Positions 1 to 6,738 of a stretch of 7,580 bases of DNA are shown piece by piece. This stretch comes from Ectopseudomonas composti. Its GTDB lineage: Bacteria; Pseudomonadota; Gammaproteobacteria; Pseudomonadales; Pseudomonadaceae. The notes beneath the pieces were generated by a model, which had not been told where the DNA came from, made no database searches, and worked only from the letters and a program-made list of their open reading frames with translations. Numbering within the stretch: the stretch's first letter is position 1; each line of letters starts with the position of its first letter. The translations under genes were made by a program, and so were the position numbers. The stretch is taken from contig CAMPIF010000199.1 in NCBI GenBank assembly GCA_946886245.1, forward strand, positions 1 to 7,580. Direction: 5' to 3'.

Positions 1-1214
1 CTCTTCTTGCAGTGGGCAGCTCCCTCGCCTTTCCCGTCGCCGTAAACGCCGCCTTCTTCGAAGACAGCAAGGCGTCCATCGAACTGCGTAACTTCTACAT
101 GAACCATGACTTTCGTCAGGACGGTGCAAACCAGTCAAAACGAGATGAGTGGGCACAGGGTTTTCTGCTCAACTACCAATCCGGCTTTACCGATGGACCG
201 ATAGGGTTCGGGGTCGATGCGCTCGGGTTGCTTGGCTTGAAACTGGATTCTGGTCCTGATCGGCAGGGCACCGGCCTGCTGCCGAGTGGCGATGAGAAGG
301 CACCGGATGACTACAGTCAGCTGGGGTTTACGGCCAAGGCTCGCGTATCCAAGAGCACGCTTCACGTTGGCACACTGATTCCGAAGTTGCCGACCGTGCT
401 ACCCAGTGACTCTCGTTTGCTGCCGCAAACTTTTCGGGGTGCCCAGTTGCAGTCACGAGAAATCGATGGCCTGACTTTGGATTTCGGTCAGTTGACGCAG
501 AACAGTCTGCGCAACACCAGTGCGTCGGAGGACATGCTGGTCGCCGGTAAAGGCATTCGGGGCGGACAGGCCAGTGATGAATTCAACTTCGGCGGTGCCA
601 GTTACAAATGGTCGAAGAACCTGACGACGGCCTACAACTACGGTCATCTGGATCAGAACTACAGACAGCACATCGTCAATCTGCGACATCGTTTGCCCAT
701 CATGGACGGGCACTCGTTCGACAGTGATATCCGTTATGCCCGCTCCACCAACGACGGCAACAGCAATGTCGATAACACCGCTGTAGGTGCCAAGTTCACT
801 TACAACCTCAATAGCCATTCATTCGCTGTCGCGTATCAGAAAATGAGCGGTGATACCGGTTTCCCGCATATCGAGGGAACCAACTCCTTTCTCGTCAACT
901 ACGTGATGATCTCGGCAGATTTTGCCAGCCCCGAGGAGCGCTCCTGGCAAGTGCGCTATGACTACGACTTTGCCGCCATGGGAATACCAGGCCTGACGTT
1001 CATGACGCGCTATATCAGTGGCGACAATTTCGAACGTGCAGGAGGCCGTGAGGGCAAGGAATGGGAGCGTAATACCGACATCGGCTATGTGGTTCAGAAC
1101 GGCCCATTGAAAAACTTTGGCGTGAAATGGCGTAACGGCACCTACCGCAGCAACGGCGGCAACGATGTCGATCAGAACCGGCTGATCTTCAGCTACACCC
1201 TGCCTCTGCTCTGA
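1..1214 (+). CDS. OprD-family outer-membrane porin (5'-truncated by window edge)
   Basis: Substrate-specific 18-strand beta-barrel porin of the OprD/Occ family, which lets small carboxylates or amino-acid-like solutes cross the outer membrane. The reading frame is open from the first complete codon (position 3). It shows the tail of a signal peptide ending in PVAVNA, then the typical OprD mature N-terminus AFFEDSKASIELRNFYMN starting near base 51, so the true start lies left of the window and the GTG at 12 is internal. Alternating amphipathic strands run through the protein. The segment YQKMSGDTGFPHI and the late segment GLTFMTRYISGDN are family hallmarks. The mature protein is about 387 residues, close to the shorter OccK-like members. 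It precedes the secreted lyase by 50 nt, so the two are probably co-transcribed, and the porin may admit the lyase substrate (inference). Family certain; substrate unknown. Confidence 0.93.
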   Translation, partial: LLAVGSSLAFPVAVNAAFFEDSKASIELRNFYMNHDFRQDGANQSKRDEWAQGFLLNYQSGFTDGPIGFGVDALGLLGLKLDSGPDRQGTGLLPSGDEKAPDDYSQLGFTAKARVSKSTLHVGTLIPKLPTVLPSDSRLLPQTFRGAQLQSREIDGLTLDFGQLTQNSLRNTSASEDMLVAGKGIRGGQASDEFNFGGASYKWSKNLTTAYNYGHLDQNYRQHIVNLRHRLPIMDGHSFDSDIRYARSTNDGNSNVDNTAVGAKFTYNLNSHSFAVAYQKMSGDTGFPHIEGTNSFLVNYVMISADFASPEERSWQVRYDYDFAAMGIPGLTFMTRYISGDNFERAGGREGKEWERNTDIGYVVQNGPLKNFGVKWRNGTYRSNGGNDVDQNRLIFSYTLPLL

Positions 1215-1224
1215 TCTTTCCCCA

Positions 1225-1245
1225 CCGAGCCCTGATGTGGCTCGG
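1225..1245 (+). promoter_or_regulatory. Intercistronic hairpin between porin and lyase genes
   Basis: A perfect inverted repeat, CCGAGCC (1225-1231) and GGCTCGG (1239-1245), encloses a 7-nt loop in the 50-nt gap between the porin stop and the lyase start. No uninterrupted T-run follows, so it is a poor intrinsic terminator. It is better read as an mRNA-stabilising or attenuating hairpin that sets different levels of porin and lyase. It also sequesters an upstream in-frame ATG at 1235, which argues against that start. Confidence 0.4.
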
Positions 1246-1253
1246 ACCATTTC

Positions 1254-1257
1254 GAGG
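1254..1257 (+). promoter_or_regulatory. Ribosome binding site deciding the lyase start
   Basis: GAGG lies 7 nt before the ATG at 1265. It selects this start, which opens directly into a signal peptide, over the in-frame ATG at 1235, which lies in the hairpin loop without a Shine-Dalgarno sequence. Confidence 0.55.
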
Positions 1258-1264
1258 TTTTCTC

Positions 1265-2857
1265 ATGAAAGCGCACAAGACTCTGTTACCCCTTGCCATC
1301 AGTGCTGCGTTACTGCTGCCGCTCACGGTTCAGGCAGCCAACACCGCCGAGGTACCCTGCACCACTACCGCCGAATGTGCCGCGCAGGCTGCCAAGATTG
1401 GCGCAAGTACAGACAAGCGAGCCCTGAAGGGCGGTGCTTATGAAAGTCAGTTCGAGTGGATGAACCGCATCAACAAGGCGTCCATCGTCATGCTCACCGA
1501 GGAGGGGATCGTCAGTGCACCTCAGGGCAAACGGATTGCCAGCGGTGTTCAGCATGTCATCGATCAGGCTGGACAGCCGGATGGCAAGCGCCCTAGCGAT
1601 GTCCTTCAGGTCGAGAAGATCATGATCGACAAGATTGGGCCCGAAGCCTCGCTGATTCATTCCGGGCGCAGCCGGCAGGACATGTACGCCACCTATCGCC
1701 TGGCCGTGCTGCGTGCTCAGGTGCTGGATCTCAGCGATGGTCTGAACAGCGTGCGTGAGCGCCTGCTGAACATCGCCAATGACCATGTCGATACGCTGAT
1801 CCCGGCCTATACCAACGGCGTGCAGGCCATGCCGATCAGTTATGCCCATTATTTGCTGGCCTTCGAGGCCGCCTTCCAGCGTGATGCCCAGCGTATTCAC
1901 GAACTCTACGGCCGTCTCAACCTCAGCCCGATGGGCACAGCGGTGCTGGCCAATTCTGGTTGGCCGCTCAATCGCGAACGCCTGGCGACGTTGCTCGGTT
2001 TCGATGGCGTGCGTGAGAACTCTCTGGATTCCAGCCAGGTCTCGACTTTCGACATTCCACTGGAAGCTGCCGGTATCGCATCGTCTTCGGCCATTCGTGT
2101 CGGGGCGCTTATCGGTGACATTCACACTCAGTACCATCAGACGCGTCCCTGGTTGCTGCTTGAGGAGGGCTCGACTTACAGCAGCAGCGCCATGCCGCAG
2201 AAACGTAACCCCGGTTTGCTGATGCGAACCCGTGAGTCGGCATCCGATGTCGTTGGTTTGGCGGGCGCCACGACGATCCGTGCCCACAACGTCACGACCG
2301 GGATGACCGATTACAAGATCGCGTTCGATGAGCTCGGTCTGTTCGAGTCGGCTACGCAGATGTTCAAGCGTCTGGATGCTGTGCTCGATGCTCTGGTGAT
2401 CAATCCCGAGCGTGCCATGGAGGAGCTGGATAACGACTGGACCACCTCGATGGAGTTGGCCGACACCCTGGAGCGCGAGCACAAGGTGCCGTTCCGCATT
2501 GGTCACAGCTTTGCTTCACTGATCGTCGGTGAGGCACGGAAAGACGGTTTGCTGCCGAAGAACTTCCCCTATGCCGATGCGCGGAGGCTCTATACCAAGG
2601 CTGCGCAGACGTACAAATGGCTGGATCGTAGGGTGCGGTTGAGCGATTCGGTGTTCCGCGCGACCCTCTCACCTCGCACCATGGTAGAGACGCGCAAGGG
2701 CACGGGTGGTCCGCAGCCAGCGGAGGTCAAACGCATGTTGGCTGCTGCGCAGAAAAACCTGTCTGCTGATCGGAGCTGGATGAGTGAGCGTCGCCAGCAT
2801 CTGACCGAGGCGGAGCAAGTGCTGGACAAGGCTTTCAATCGTCTCGCACGGCCTTGA
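1265..2857 (+). CDS. Periplasmic argininosuccinate lyase-like enzyme (aspartase/fumarase superfamily)
   Basis: A 530-residue member of the aspartase/fumarase superfamily, whose enzymes split N- or O-substituted succinates by beta-elimination, normally releasing fumarate. Residues 1-24 form a signal peptide (MKAHK, hydrophobic stretch, VQA cleavage site), so the mature enzyme should be periplasmic, unlike cytosolic ArgH. Family blocks in order: HSGRSRQD at 132-139 (ArgH HTGRSRND); YTNGVQAMP at 182-190, where ArgH has the conserved THLQ histidine but this protein has Asn184; NLSPMG at 219-224; and the mobile catalytic loop SSSAMPQKRNP at 306-316 carrying the presumed base serine. The C-terminus has GTGGPQPAEV (479-488). 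Cys32 and Cys38 just after the signal could form a disulfide. A complete arginine pathway role is unlikely given export and the porin/transporter neighbours. Candidate substrates are argininosuccinate, N-succinyl amino acids or EDDS-like aminopolycarboxylates (inference). Family confident, substrate unknown. Confidence 0.85.
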   Translation: MKAHKTLLPLAISAALLLPLTVQAANTAEVPCTTTAECAAQAAKIGASTDKRALKGGAYESQFEWMNRINKASIVMLTEEGIVSAPQGKRIASGVQHVIDQAGQPDGKRPSDVLQVEKIMIDKIGPEASLIHSGRSRQDMYATYRLAVLRAQVLDLSDGLNSVRERLLNIANDHVDTLIPAYTNGVQAMPISYAHYLLAFEAAFQRDAQRIHELYGRLNLSPMGTAVLANSGWPLNRERLATLLGFDGVRENSLDSSQVSTFDIPLEAAGIASSSAIRVGALIGDIHTQYHQTRPWLLLEEGSTYSSSAMPQKRNPGLLMRTRESASDVVGLAGATTIRAHNVTTGMTDYKIAFDELGLFESATQMFKRLDAVLDALVINPERAMEELDNDWTTSMELADTLEREHKVPFRIGHSFASLIVGEARKDGLLPKNFPYADARRLYTKAAQTYKWLDRRVRLSDSVFRATLSPRTMVETRKGTGGPQPAEVKRMLAAAQKNLSADRSWMSERRQHLTEAEQVLDKAFNRLARP

Positions 2858-2866
2858 CCACTGAAT

Positions 2867-3478
2867 GTGCTGAGCAAGCATCTACTCTGGTTGCCTGCGC
2901 TGCTATCGATGATCGGTAGCAGCGTTTCGCCGTATCCCGATGTTTATGAAACTGCGCTTGCCCCGATGTCGCGGGTCGAGCTGACGACGCATTTCATGCG
3001 TTTGCACACTGACCGCACGCTGTTCTCGGTATTGATAGCGGCCAGCGCGGACATCTACAACCTCCCCGAAGGCCTTGAACGGGTAGAGATTCTGTTGGGC
3101 ACAGGTTTCGAGGAAGTTCTCGTTCCTTCGCCGGACACGCTTGTGCTTGTCCCTGTATTTCTGCATTCGGATGACCCACGGCTTCAGCCAGACATGCCGG
3201 CCTGGATCGCCGGAGGGTGGGCCAGGGGCGAGCGTTCCACGCACGCGATGAAGGGCATTTCTGCGGTATCGATTCTCGACGCTTTGCTGCGTTATCTCGA
3301 TCAGCGATCGAGCTTCGCAGAGCTGCGGGAGGTCGATCTCATCAGCCGTGGCTCAGAGGCAAAGCTGCTGCAGCTACTGATCCTGGAGCACGTCAAGGAC
3401 CCTCCCCAGTTCACCAGGCGCTTTGAACTGCGCTATCGGCTGGAGCAGCGTACTTCATCTGCCAATGAACATGAGTGA
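2867..3478 (+). CDS. Small exported protein, possible truncated alpha/beta-hydrolase relative
   Basis: A 203-residue protein starting at a GTG 9 nt after the lyase stop, with no clear Shine-Dalgarno; translation is probably coupled to the lyase. An in-frame ATG at 2909 is a weaker alternative. Residues 1-22 resemble a signal peptide (LSKHLLWLPALLSMIGSSVSP). I do not recognise the protein with certainty. The order VLIAAS (55-60), LVLVPVFLHSDDP (92-104), WIAGGWARGE (113-122), SAVSILDALLRYLD (132-145) and a strand ending LISRGSEAKLLQ (158-169) resembles a family of secreted alpha/beta-hydrolases. In those proteins the last segment would read roughly GHSGGGQVVQ. Here the nucleophile position is Gly162 and the protein ends soon after, without room for a catalytic Asp/His. 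It may be inactive, a binding protein or a decaying gene. Its 3' end overlaps the convergent symporter gene by 24 bp. Confidence 0.6.
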   Translation: MLSKHLLWLPALLSMIGSSVSPYPDVYETALAPMSRVELTTHFMRLHTDRTLFSVLIAASADIYNLPEGLERVEILLGTGFEEVLVPSPDTLVLVPVFLHSDDPRLQPDMPAWIAGGWARGERSTHAMKGISAVSILDALLRYLDQRSSFAELREVDLISRGSEAKLLQLLILEHVKDPPQFTRRFELRYRLEQRTSSANEHE

Positions 3479-4695
3479 CCGCCGCCGTCGTTGAGGCCTT
3501 CCCAGCACTTGCCGGGATTTTTCAGCATCCAGGGCACCGTTCCAGCGGCTGATGAACAGGCAGGCCACGCAGTTGCCCAGAACATTCGTCAGTGAGCGGC
3601 ATTTCATCAGACGCTCAACGCCGATGAGCATGCCCAGCATTTCCAGGGGAGCGAACTGCAAGACGCTGAGCGTGGCAGTCAGAATGATGAAGGCTGAACC
3701 CGCGACGCTGGTGGCTCCCAGCGAGGTGAACAGGCTGGTGCAGAGTAGCAGCAACATTTGCCCGACACTCAGCTCGTTCCCCGCCAATTGGGAGAGAAAC
3801 ACCATCGCTACGATCAGGTAGAGGTTTGAACCGTTGAGGTTGAAGCTGTAACCGCCGGTCAACACCAGGCGGGCGACCTGGCTATCGCAGCCAGCTGCTT
3901 CGAGCTTGTCCAGCAGCTTCGGCAGGGCCGCTACCGACGAGCCTGTCGCAGCGACCAGCAGCAACTCCTCTTTGATGTAAAGGATCAAGCGGCGCAGACG
4001 CAACCCTGTCAGGCGCAGTATCAGTCCCAGTATCAACGTGACATAGAGAAGGCTGGCCACATAGATGGCGATGATGAATTTCATCAGCGGTACAGCGGCA
4101 GTTGCGCCGTATTTGCCCAGGGTGAAAGCCATGGCGCCAAAAGCGGCCAGAGGAGCGAAGCGGATGATGCCGGACATCAGTGCAAATATCATCGAGACGC
4201 TCTGATCCAGCCGTCTCTGTAGTGGGGCGCCAGCAGTGCCGGAAAGTCCCAGCACGTAGCCACAGATCAATGCGGCGAGCAGCACTTTGAGAATCAGGCT
4301 CTGCTCAAGCGTATGCAGCACCATGCCGGGAAGCTGAGTAATGACTTCCGTGCGGGTAATCCCTTCAGCCACTTGTGATGAGTGGGCGTCGTTGCCAGGT
4401 TGCAGCGTCAGCGCCACCAAAAGCCCGATACTCAGTGAAAGCACCGAGACGAGTTGCCAGTAACCCAGCATCCTCAAGGCCTTGCGCTGCCTGGATAGCC
4501 GACTAGTTTGGCGACACTGGAGCAGAGCAGGATGAACATCACAAAAGGAGTCAGCCAGCCGATCACGCTGAGGAACAACTCGCTGAGCGGTTTCATCTGG
4601 ATTGCCAGAGGCGGATTCCAGACACCGAGCATAGCGCCGAGCAGAACGGCCATAAGCAGTCGGGCAATACCGGAACGGACCAGTCGCTGGATCAT
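3455..4695 (-). pseudogene. DctA/GltP-type dicarboxylate:cation symporter, split by a frameshift
   Basis: Two minus-strand pieces, 4695-4474 (73 codons) and 4477-3455 (340 codons), together give the roughly 410 residues expected for a DAACS-family inner-membrane symporter. These import C4-dicarboxylates or acidic amino acids with Na+ or H+. Piece one has the N-terminal helices and QMKPL. Piece two has FAPLAAFGAMAFTLGKYG (107-124), YIKEELLLVAATGSSVAALP (167-186, hairpin 1), TGGYSFNLNGS (207-217), SLGATSVAGSAFIILTATL (252-270, hairpin 2) and RSLTNVLGN (294-302). The frames are one nucleotide apart and meet in a TTGA overlap; one missing base near 4477-4490 would rejoin them. Usual binding motifs are altered: NxDGT is NLNGS, and the helix-8 segment GIDR...R is GVER with one residue fewer before the arginine. 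Either the gene is decaying, or it is a divergent paralogue with a sequencing error. Translation from the TTG at 4477 would yield only a fragment lacking the first helices. Confidence 0.85.
4474..4490 (-). other. Frameshift site in the symporter gene
   Basis: On the minus strand the first frame ends ...GYPGSARP-stop (TGA 4476-4474), while the second frame is already open as ...RKALRMLGYW. Rejoining needs one added base (or two removed) around the AAGGCC run. No X-XXY-YYZ slippery heptamer and no strong downstream hairpin is visible, so programmed frameshifting is unlikely; mutation or sequencing error fits better. Confidence 0.7.
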
Positions 4696-4817
4696 TGCAT
4701 TCTGTTTTTTGTAGTTATTGTCGTCTGCTGTGCGCAGTGGCTCATCCTAACCCATGGAGCGAGCGATTCGGTATCGTTCAGCCCTGCTTCCATCCTTCCC
4801 AACGGTGAACTATCCCA
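4696..4817. promoter_or_regulatory. Divergent promoter region of symporter and LysR genes
   Basis: A 122-bp gap between the divergent symporter and LysR starts, the classic place for a LysR regulator to control both genes. It holds an imperfect dyad, GAGCGAT-TCGGT-ATCGTTC (4761-4779, 6 of 7 arm positions matching), with an overlapping T-N11-A at 4768-4780, which is a possible operator. A smaller dyad CTGC-N5-GCAG lies at 4725-4737. I see no convincing sigma-70 hexamer pair. The LysR ATG has only a weak Shine-Dalgarno sequence. Confidence 0.4.
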
Positions 4818-5735
4818 ATGGAGCTTCGTCACCTTCGTTACTTCGTCATGGTTGCTGAAGAGCGTCATTTCACTCGCGCTGCTGCGCGCTTGAACATGCA
4901 GCAACCGCCCTTGAGTCAGCAGATTCGAGCACTGGAGCAGGAACTGGGGTTCGAGCTTTTCATTCGTCACGCCAAAGGTGTCGACTTGACCGTGGGCGGC
5001 GAGGTGTTTTTGCGTGAGGCGAAGGACATCCTCTTGCGCGTAAAGCAGGGGGGGCTCAAGGCTGCGCGCGCTGCACAGGGCATTGAAGGAACATTGCGGC
5101 TGGGGTTCACCAGCTCTGCAGCGTCCCATCCGCTGATTCCCAAGATCATTCGTCGTTACCGTGAAGACTATCCAGGGGTGGACATTGCCTTGAACGAGGG
5201 CAGTGCCAGAGTGTTGACCGATAACGTGGTGAGCGAGCGAGTCGATGTGGGAATCGTACGCGCGCCGGTGGCCAGCCCTGTCGGCATCGCCTATCACCGT
5301 CTGCTCAACGAAGAGCTGGTGCTCACCTTGCCGGTCGGGCATCGCCTGTTGGCGAGCAAAGGGGCGGTTTCGCTGAAGGATCTTGCTGACGAGCCGTTGA
5401 TTCTGGTGCGCCGTCCCGGTGCGCCGGGGATGTACGCCAATTTCCTGCAGGCCTGCCGCAATGCCGGTTTCGAGCCGCATGTGGCGTTCGAGGTGGAACG
5501 CATGCTCACCAACGTCAGCCTGGTGGCCGCTGGCGCCGGAGTTTCGGTGGTGCCGGCTTCGATGCGCGGCTTTCACGAGCACAGCGTGGCTTATCGCTCG
5601 ATTCGCGACGCCAAGCCGCGTCTGGTCGCGCCGATCACTCTGGTTTGCCGCGAGTTGCACCAGTCACCGCAGGTGGCCAATTTCATTGCCCTGGCGCGGG
5701 CGCTGGGCAGCGAATATCGCAAGGAGTCGCACTGA
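4818..5735 (+). CDS. LysR-family transcriptional regulator (CatR/BenM-like)
   Basis: A 305-residue full-length LysR-type regulator. Residues 1-60 carry the winged helix-turn-helix (LRYFVMVAEERHFTRAAARL, then QPPLSQQIRALEQELG). A linker helix follows to about residue 90, then the periplasmic-binding-protein-like effector domain begins with GTLRLGFTSSAASHPLIPKIIRRY and runs to the end (GAGVSVVPASM, VCRELHQSPQVANFIALAR). The HTH and the effector-domain opening resemble CatR/BenM-type regulators of carboxylate catabolism. It diverges from the symporter gene and probably controls it and perhaps the porin-lyase operon, responding to a dicarboxylate or substrate analogue (inference). Its TGA stop is also the left copy of the 3-bp direct repeat of the element that follows, so insertion left the coding sequence unchanged. 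Confidence 0.92.
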   Translation: MELRHLRYFVMVAEERHFTRAAARLNMQQPPLSQQIRALEQELGFELFIRHAKGVDLTVGGEVFLREAKDILLRVKQGGLKAARAAQGIEGTLRLGFTSSAASHPLIPKIIRRYREDYPGVDIALNEGSARVLTDNVVSERVDVGIVRAPVASPVGIAYHRLLNEELVLTLPVGHRLLASKGAVSLKDLADEPLILVRRPGAPGMYANFLQACRNAGFEPHVAFEVERMLTNVSLVAAGAGVSVVPASMRGFHEHSVAYRSIRDAKPRLVAPITLVCRELHQSPQVANFIALARALGSEYRKESH

Positions 5736-5752
5736 GAACCTGTTGACGATCT
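5736..5752 (+). repeat. Left terminal inverted repeat of the element
   Basis: GAACCTGTTGACGATCT; it pairs with 5918-5934 at 16 of 17 positions (the mismatch is G5745). Confidence 0.75.
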
Positions 5753-5870
5753 CGTGAGCTAGAGCCAGGCAACACCGATGGCGGCCCCGCAAAATCAGGC
5801 GAAAAACGGCCGGGGTCGCGACCGACTTTACGAGCTGTGAATGAGCATTTGGACGGGGGCGCCCAGCTCG

Positions 5871-5886
5871 GGCTGGCGTGCCAGCC
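5871..5886 (+). terminator. Hairpin inside the element, possible weak transcription stop
   Basis: GGCTGG-CGTG-CCAGCC is a perfect 6-bp GC-rich stem with a 4-nt loop. No T-run follows, so intrinsic termination is doubtful. It may dampen read-through from the LysR gene into the antisense strand of the MobA-like gene. Confidence 0.3.
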
Positions 5887-5917
5887 TGGTTTCAACGTAG
5901 CAGGGCCGACGTGCAGC

Positions 5918-5934
5918 AGATCGTGAACAGGTTC
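5918..5934 (-). repeat. Right terminal inverted repeat of the element
   Basis: Read on the minus strand it is GAACCTGTTCACGATCT, the partner of the left end. It is followed on the plus strand by TGA, the second copy of the target repeat. Confidence 0.75.
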
Positions 5935-5940
5935 TGAGTG

Positions 5941-5956
5941 CTCAGCGTGTGCTGAG
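5941..5956. other. Perfect hairpin at the 3' end of the MobA-like gene
   Basis: CTCAGC-GTGT-GCTGAG is a perfect 6-bp dyad overlapping the last codons of the MobA-like gene. There is no adjacent T-run. It lies 7 bp from the element end, and such a dyad may have attracted the insertion (inference). Confidence 0.35.
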
Positions 5957-6544
5957 GCATTGCCAGTCTTCCTCGGTATCGACGTCCTGCAGGATGCCAG
6001 GATCGTCCAGTGCGACGATGCATACGGCCTCGGGGTTCTGCTCAAGCACCGGCCTGGCGCCGGCATCGCCGCCAAGTGCCGCGAGCTGCGGCCAGAAATC
6101 ACGGCCGAACAGCACCGGATGGCCGCGTTTGCCCTGGTAGCTGGGCAGCACGATATTGTCTGCGCTGGCGTGGGCGAGCAGGGTTTCTAAGGTATCGCGG
6201 CGAATATGCGGCATATCGGCGAGAAAGATCGCCACCGCGTCAGCGCTCGATTCGGCGAGCAGCCGCTCGGCCCCTGCGGCCAGGCTGTGGCCCATGCCTT
6301 GCGCCGTCGCTGGATGCTGGACGAGTCTGATGCCTGCGGATAATCCCAACTCAGCGCCTGTCTCGTCCGGGCGCAGCACCAGCCAGGTCTCGTCGAGCAT
6401 CGAACAGGACAGGGCCAGGCTGGCCGCCAGCAGCGAGCGACCGTCGTCGAGCACGAGACGGCGCTTGTCGGCGCCGAAGCGGCGGCTGTAGCCCGCTGCG
6501 AGCATCAGCGCTGCTACGCTTTGGGCCGGGCGCTCGCTGGCCAT
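5942..6544 (-). CDS. MobA/MocA-like nucleotidyltransferase
   Basis: A 200-residue cytosolic NTP transferase of the MobA/MocA (IspD-like) fold. Members transfer CMP or GMP to molybdopterin or related phospho-substrates; which one this protein uses cannot be read from sequence alone. Visible motifs: LAAGYSRRFGADK at 15-27 (nucleotide-binding loop with the conserved Lys), QGMGHSLAAGAE at 82-93, ADMPHI at 109-114 (metal-binding Asp in DMP), QGKRGHPVLFG at 137-147 (family GxxGHP), GDAGAR at 159-164 and DPGILQDVDTEEDW at 181-194. Length and motif order fit a complete MocA-type protein. The ATG lies 2 nt after a TGA (TGA-GC-ATG) with little Shine-Dalgarno, so translation is probably coupled to the upstream frame. 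That upstream frame is now the duplication-born chimera but was originally the YcaO gene. Confidence 0.9.
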   Translation of the reverse strand: MASERPAQSVAALMLAAGYSRRFGADKRRLVLDDGRSLLAASLALSCSMLDETWLVLRPDETGAELGLSAGIRLVQHPATAQGMGHSLAAGAERLLAESSADAVAIFLADMPHIRRDTLETLLAHASADNIVLPSYQGKRGHPVLFGRDFWPQLAALGGDAGARPVLEQNPEAVCIVALDDPGILQDVDTEEDWQCLSTR

Positions 6545-6738
6545 GCTCAGCCGGCCAGGCCCGCCGCCCTGGCGCGGGCCGCGTGGAGTTTCTTGTAGCT
6601 GTCGATCAGGCGCAGGTGCTTGTCCAGGCCTTCCAGTTTCATGCTGGTCGGCGTCAGGCCATGGAAACGCACGCTGCCGTCCACCGAGCCGATCACCGCG
6701 TCCATGCGCTCGCTGCCGAACATGCGCCGCAGGTTGTG
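6350..6738. repeat. Tandem duplication, copy 1 (389 bp)
   Basis: Identical by eye to 6739-7127 over all 389 bp. It carries the first 65 codons of the MobA-like gene and the last 63 codons plus stop of the YcaO gene. The unit begins with CTC, and CTC also follows each copy (6739-6741 and 7128-7130): a 3-bp microhomology at the recombination point. Confidence 0.95.

Larger units (their letters stand above)
5736..5934. mobile_element. MITE-like non-autonomous element with 17-bp terminal inverted repeats
   Basis: The ends are GAACCTGTTGACGATCT (5736-5752) and the inverse of GAACCTGTTCACGATCT (5918-5934), matching at 16 of 17 positions. They are flanked by TGA (5733-5735) and TGA (5935-5937). The 199-bp interior has no sizeable gene. 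A T-N-A 3-bp duplication with terminal repeats of this length is what I would expect of IS5-family (IS1031-like) elements, but I cannot name the parent. Removing the element plus one TGA leaves LysR TGA-GTGC-TCA MobA-like, two convergent stops 4 nt apart, which supports a clean insertion. An internal hairpin lies at 5871-5886. Confidence 0.7.

Noticed and set aside
1235..1264. Upstream start for the lyase at 1235
   Set aside because: It would place ten residues (MWLGPFRGFL) before a complete signal peptide, lies in a hairpin loop and lacks a Shine-Dalgarno sequence, whereas 1265 has GAGG at 7 nt.
1310..2506. 398-codon open frame on the minus strand opposite the lyase gene
   Set aside because: The plus frame has clear superfamily motifs and a signal peptide. 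The minus frame has no recognisable domain and Arg/His/Gln-rich composition typical of an antisense shadow in GC-rich DNA.
4474..4490. Programmed ribosomal frameshift in the symporter
   Set aside because: The required shift is -1 but no slippery heptamer or stimulatory structure is visible, and programmed shifts are not known to me in this carrier family.
4692..5660. 322-codon open frame on the minus strand opposite the LysR gene
   Set aside because: It is antisense to a textbook LysR protein, shows no motifs of its own and has a shadow-like composition. It crosses the divergent promoter region.
5736..5934. Non-coding RNA or riboswitch in the LysR to MobA-like gap
   Set aside because: The hairpins there are explained by a mobile element with terminal inverted repeats and a direct repeat; no known riboswitch pattern is visible.
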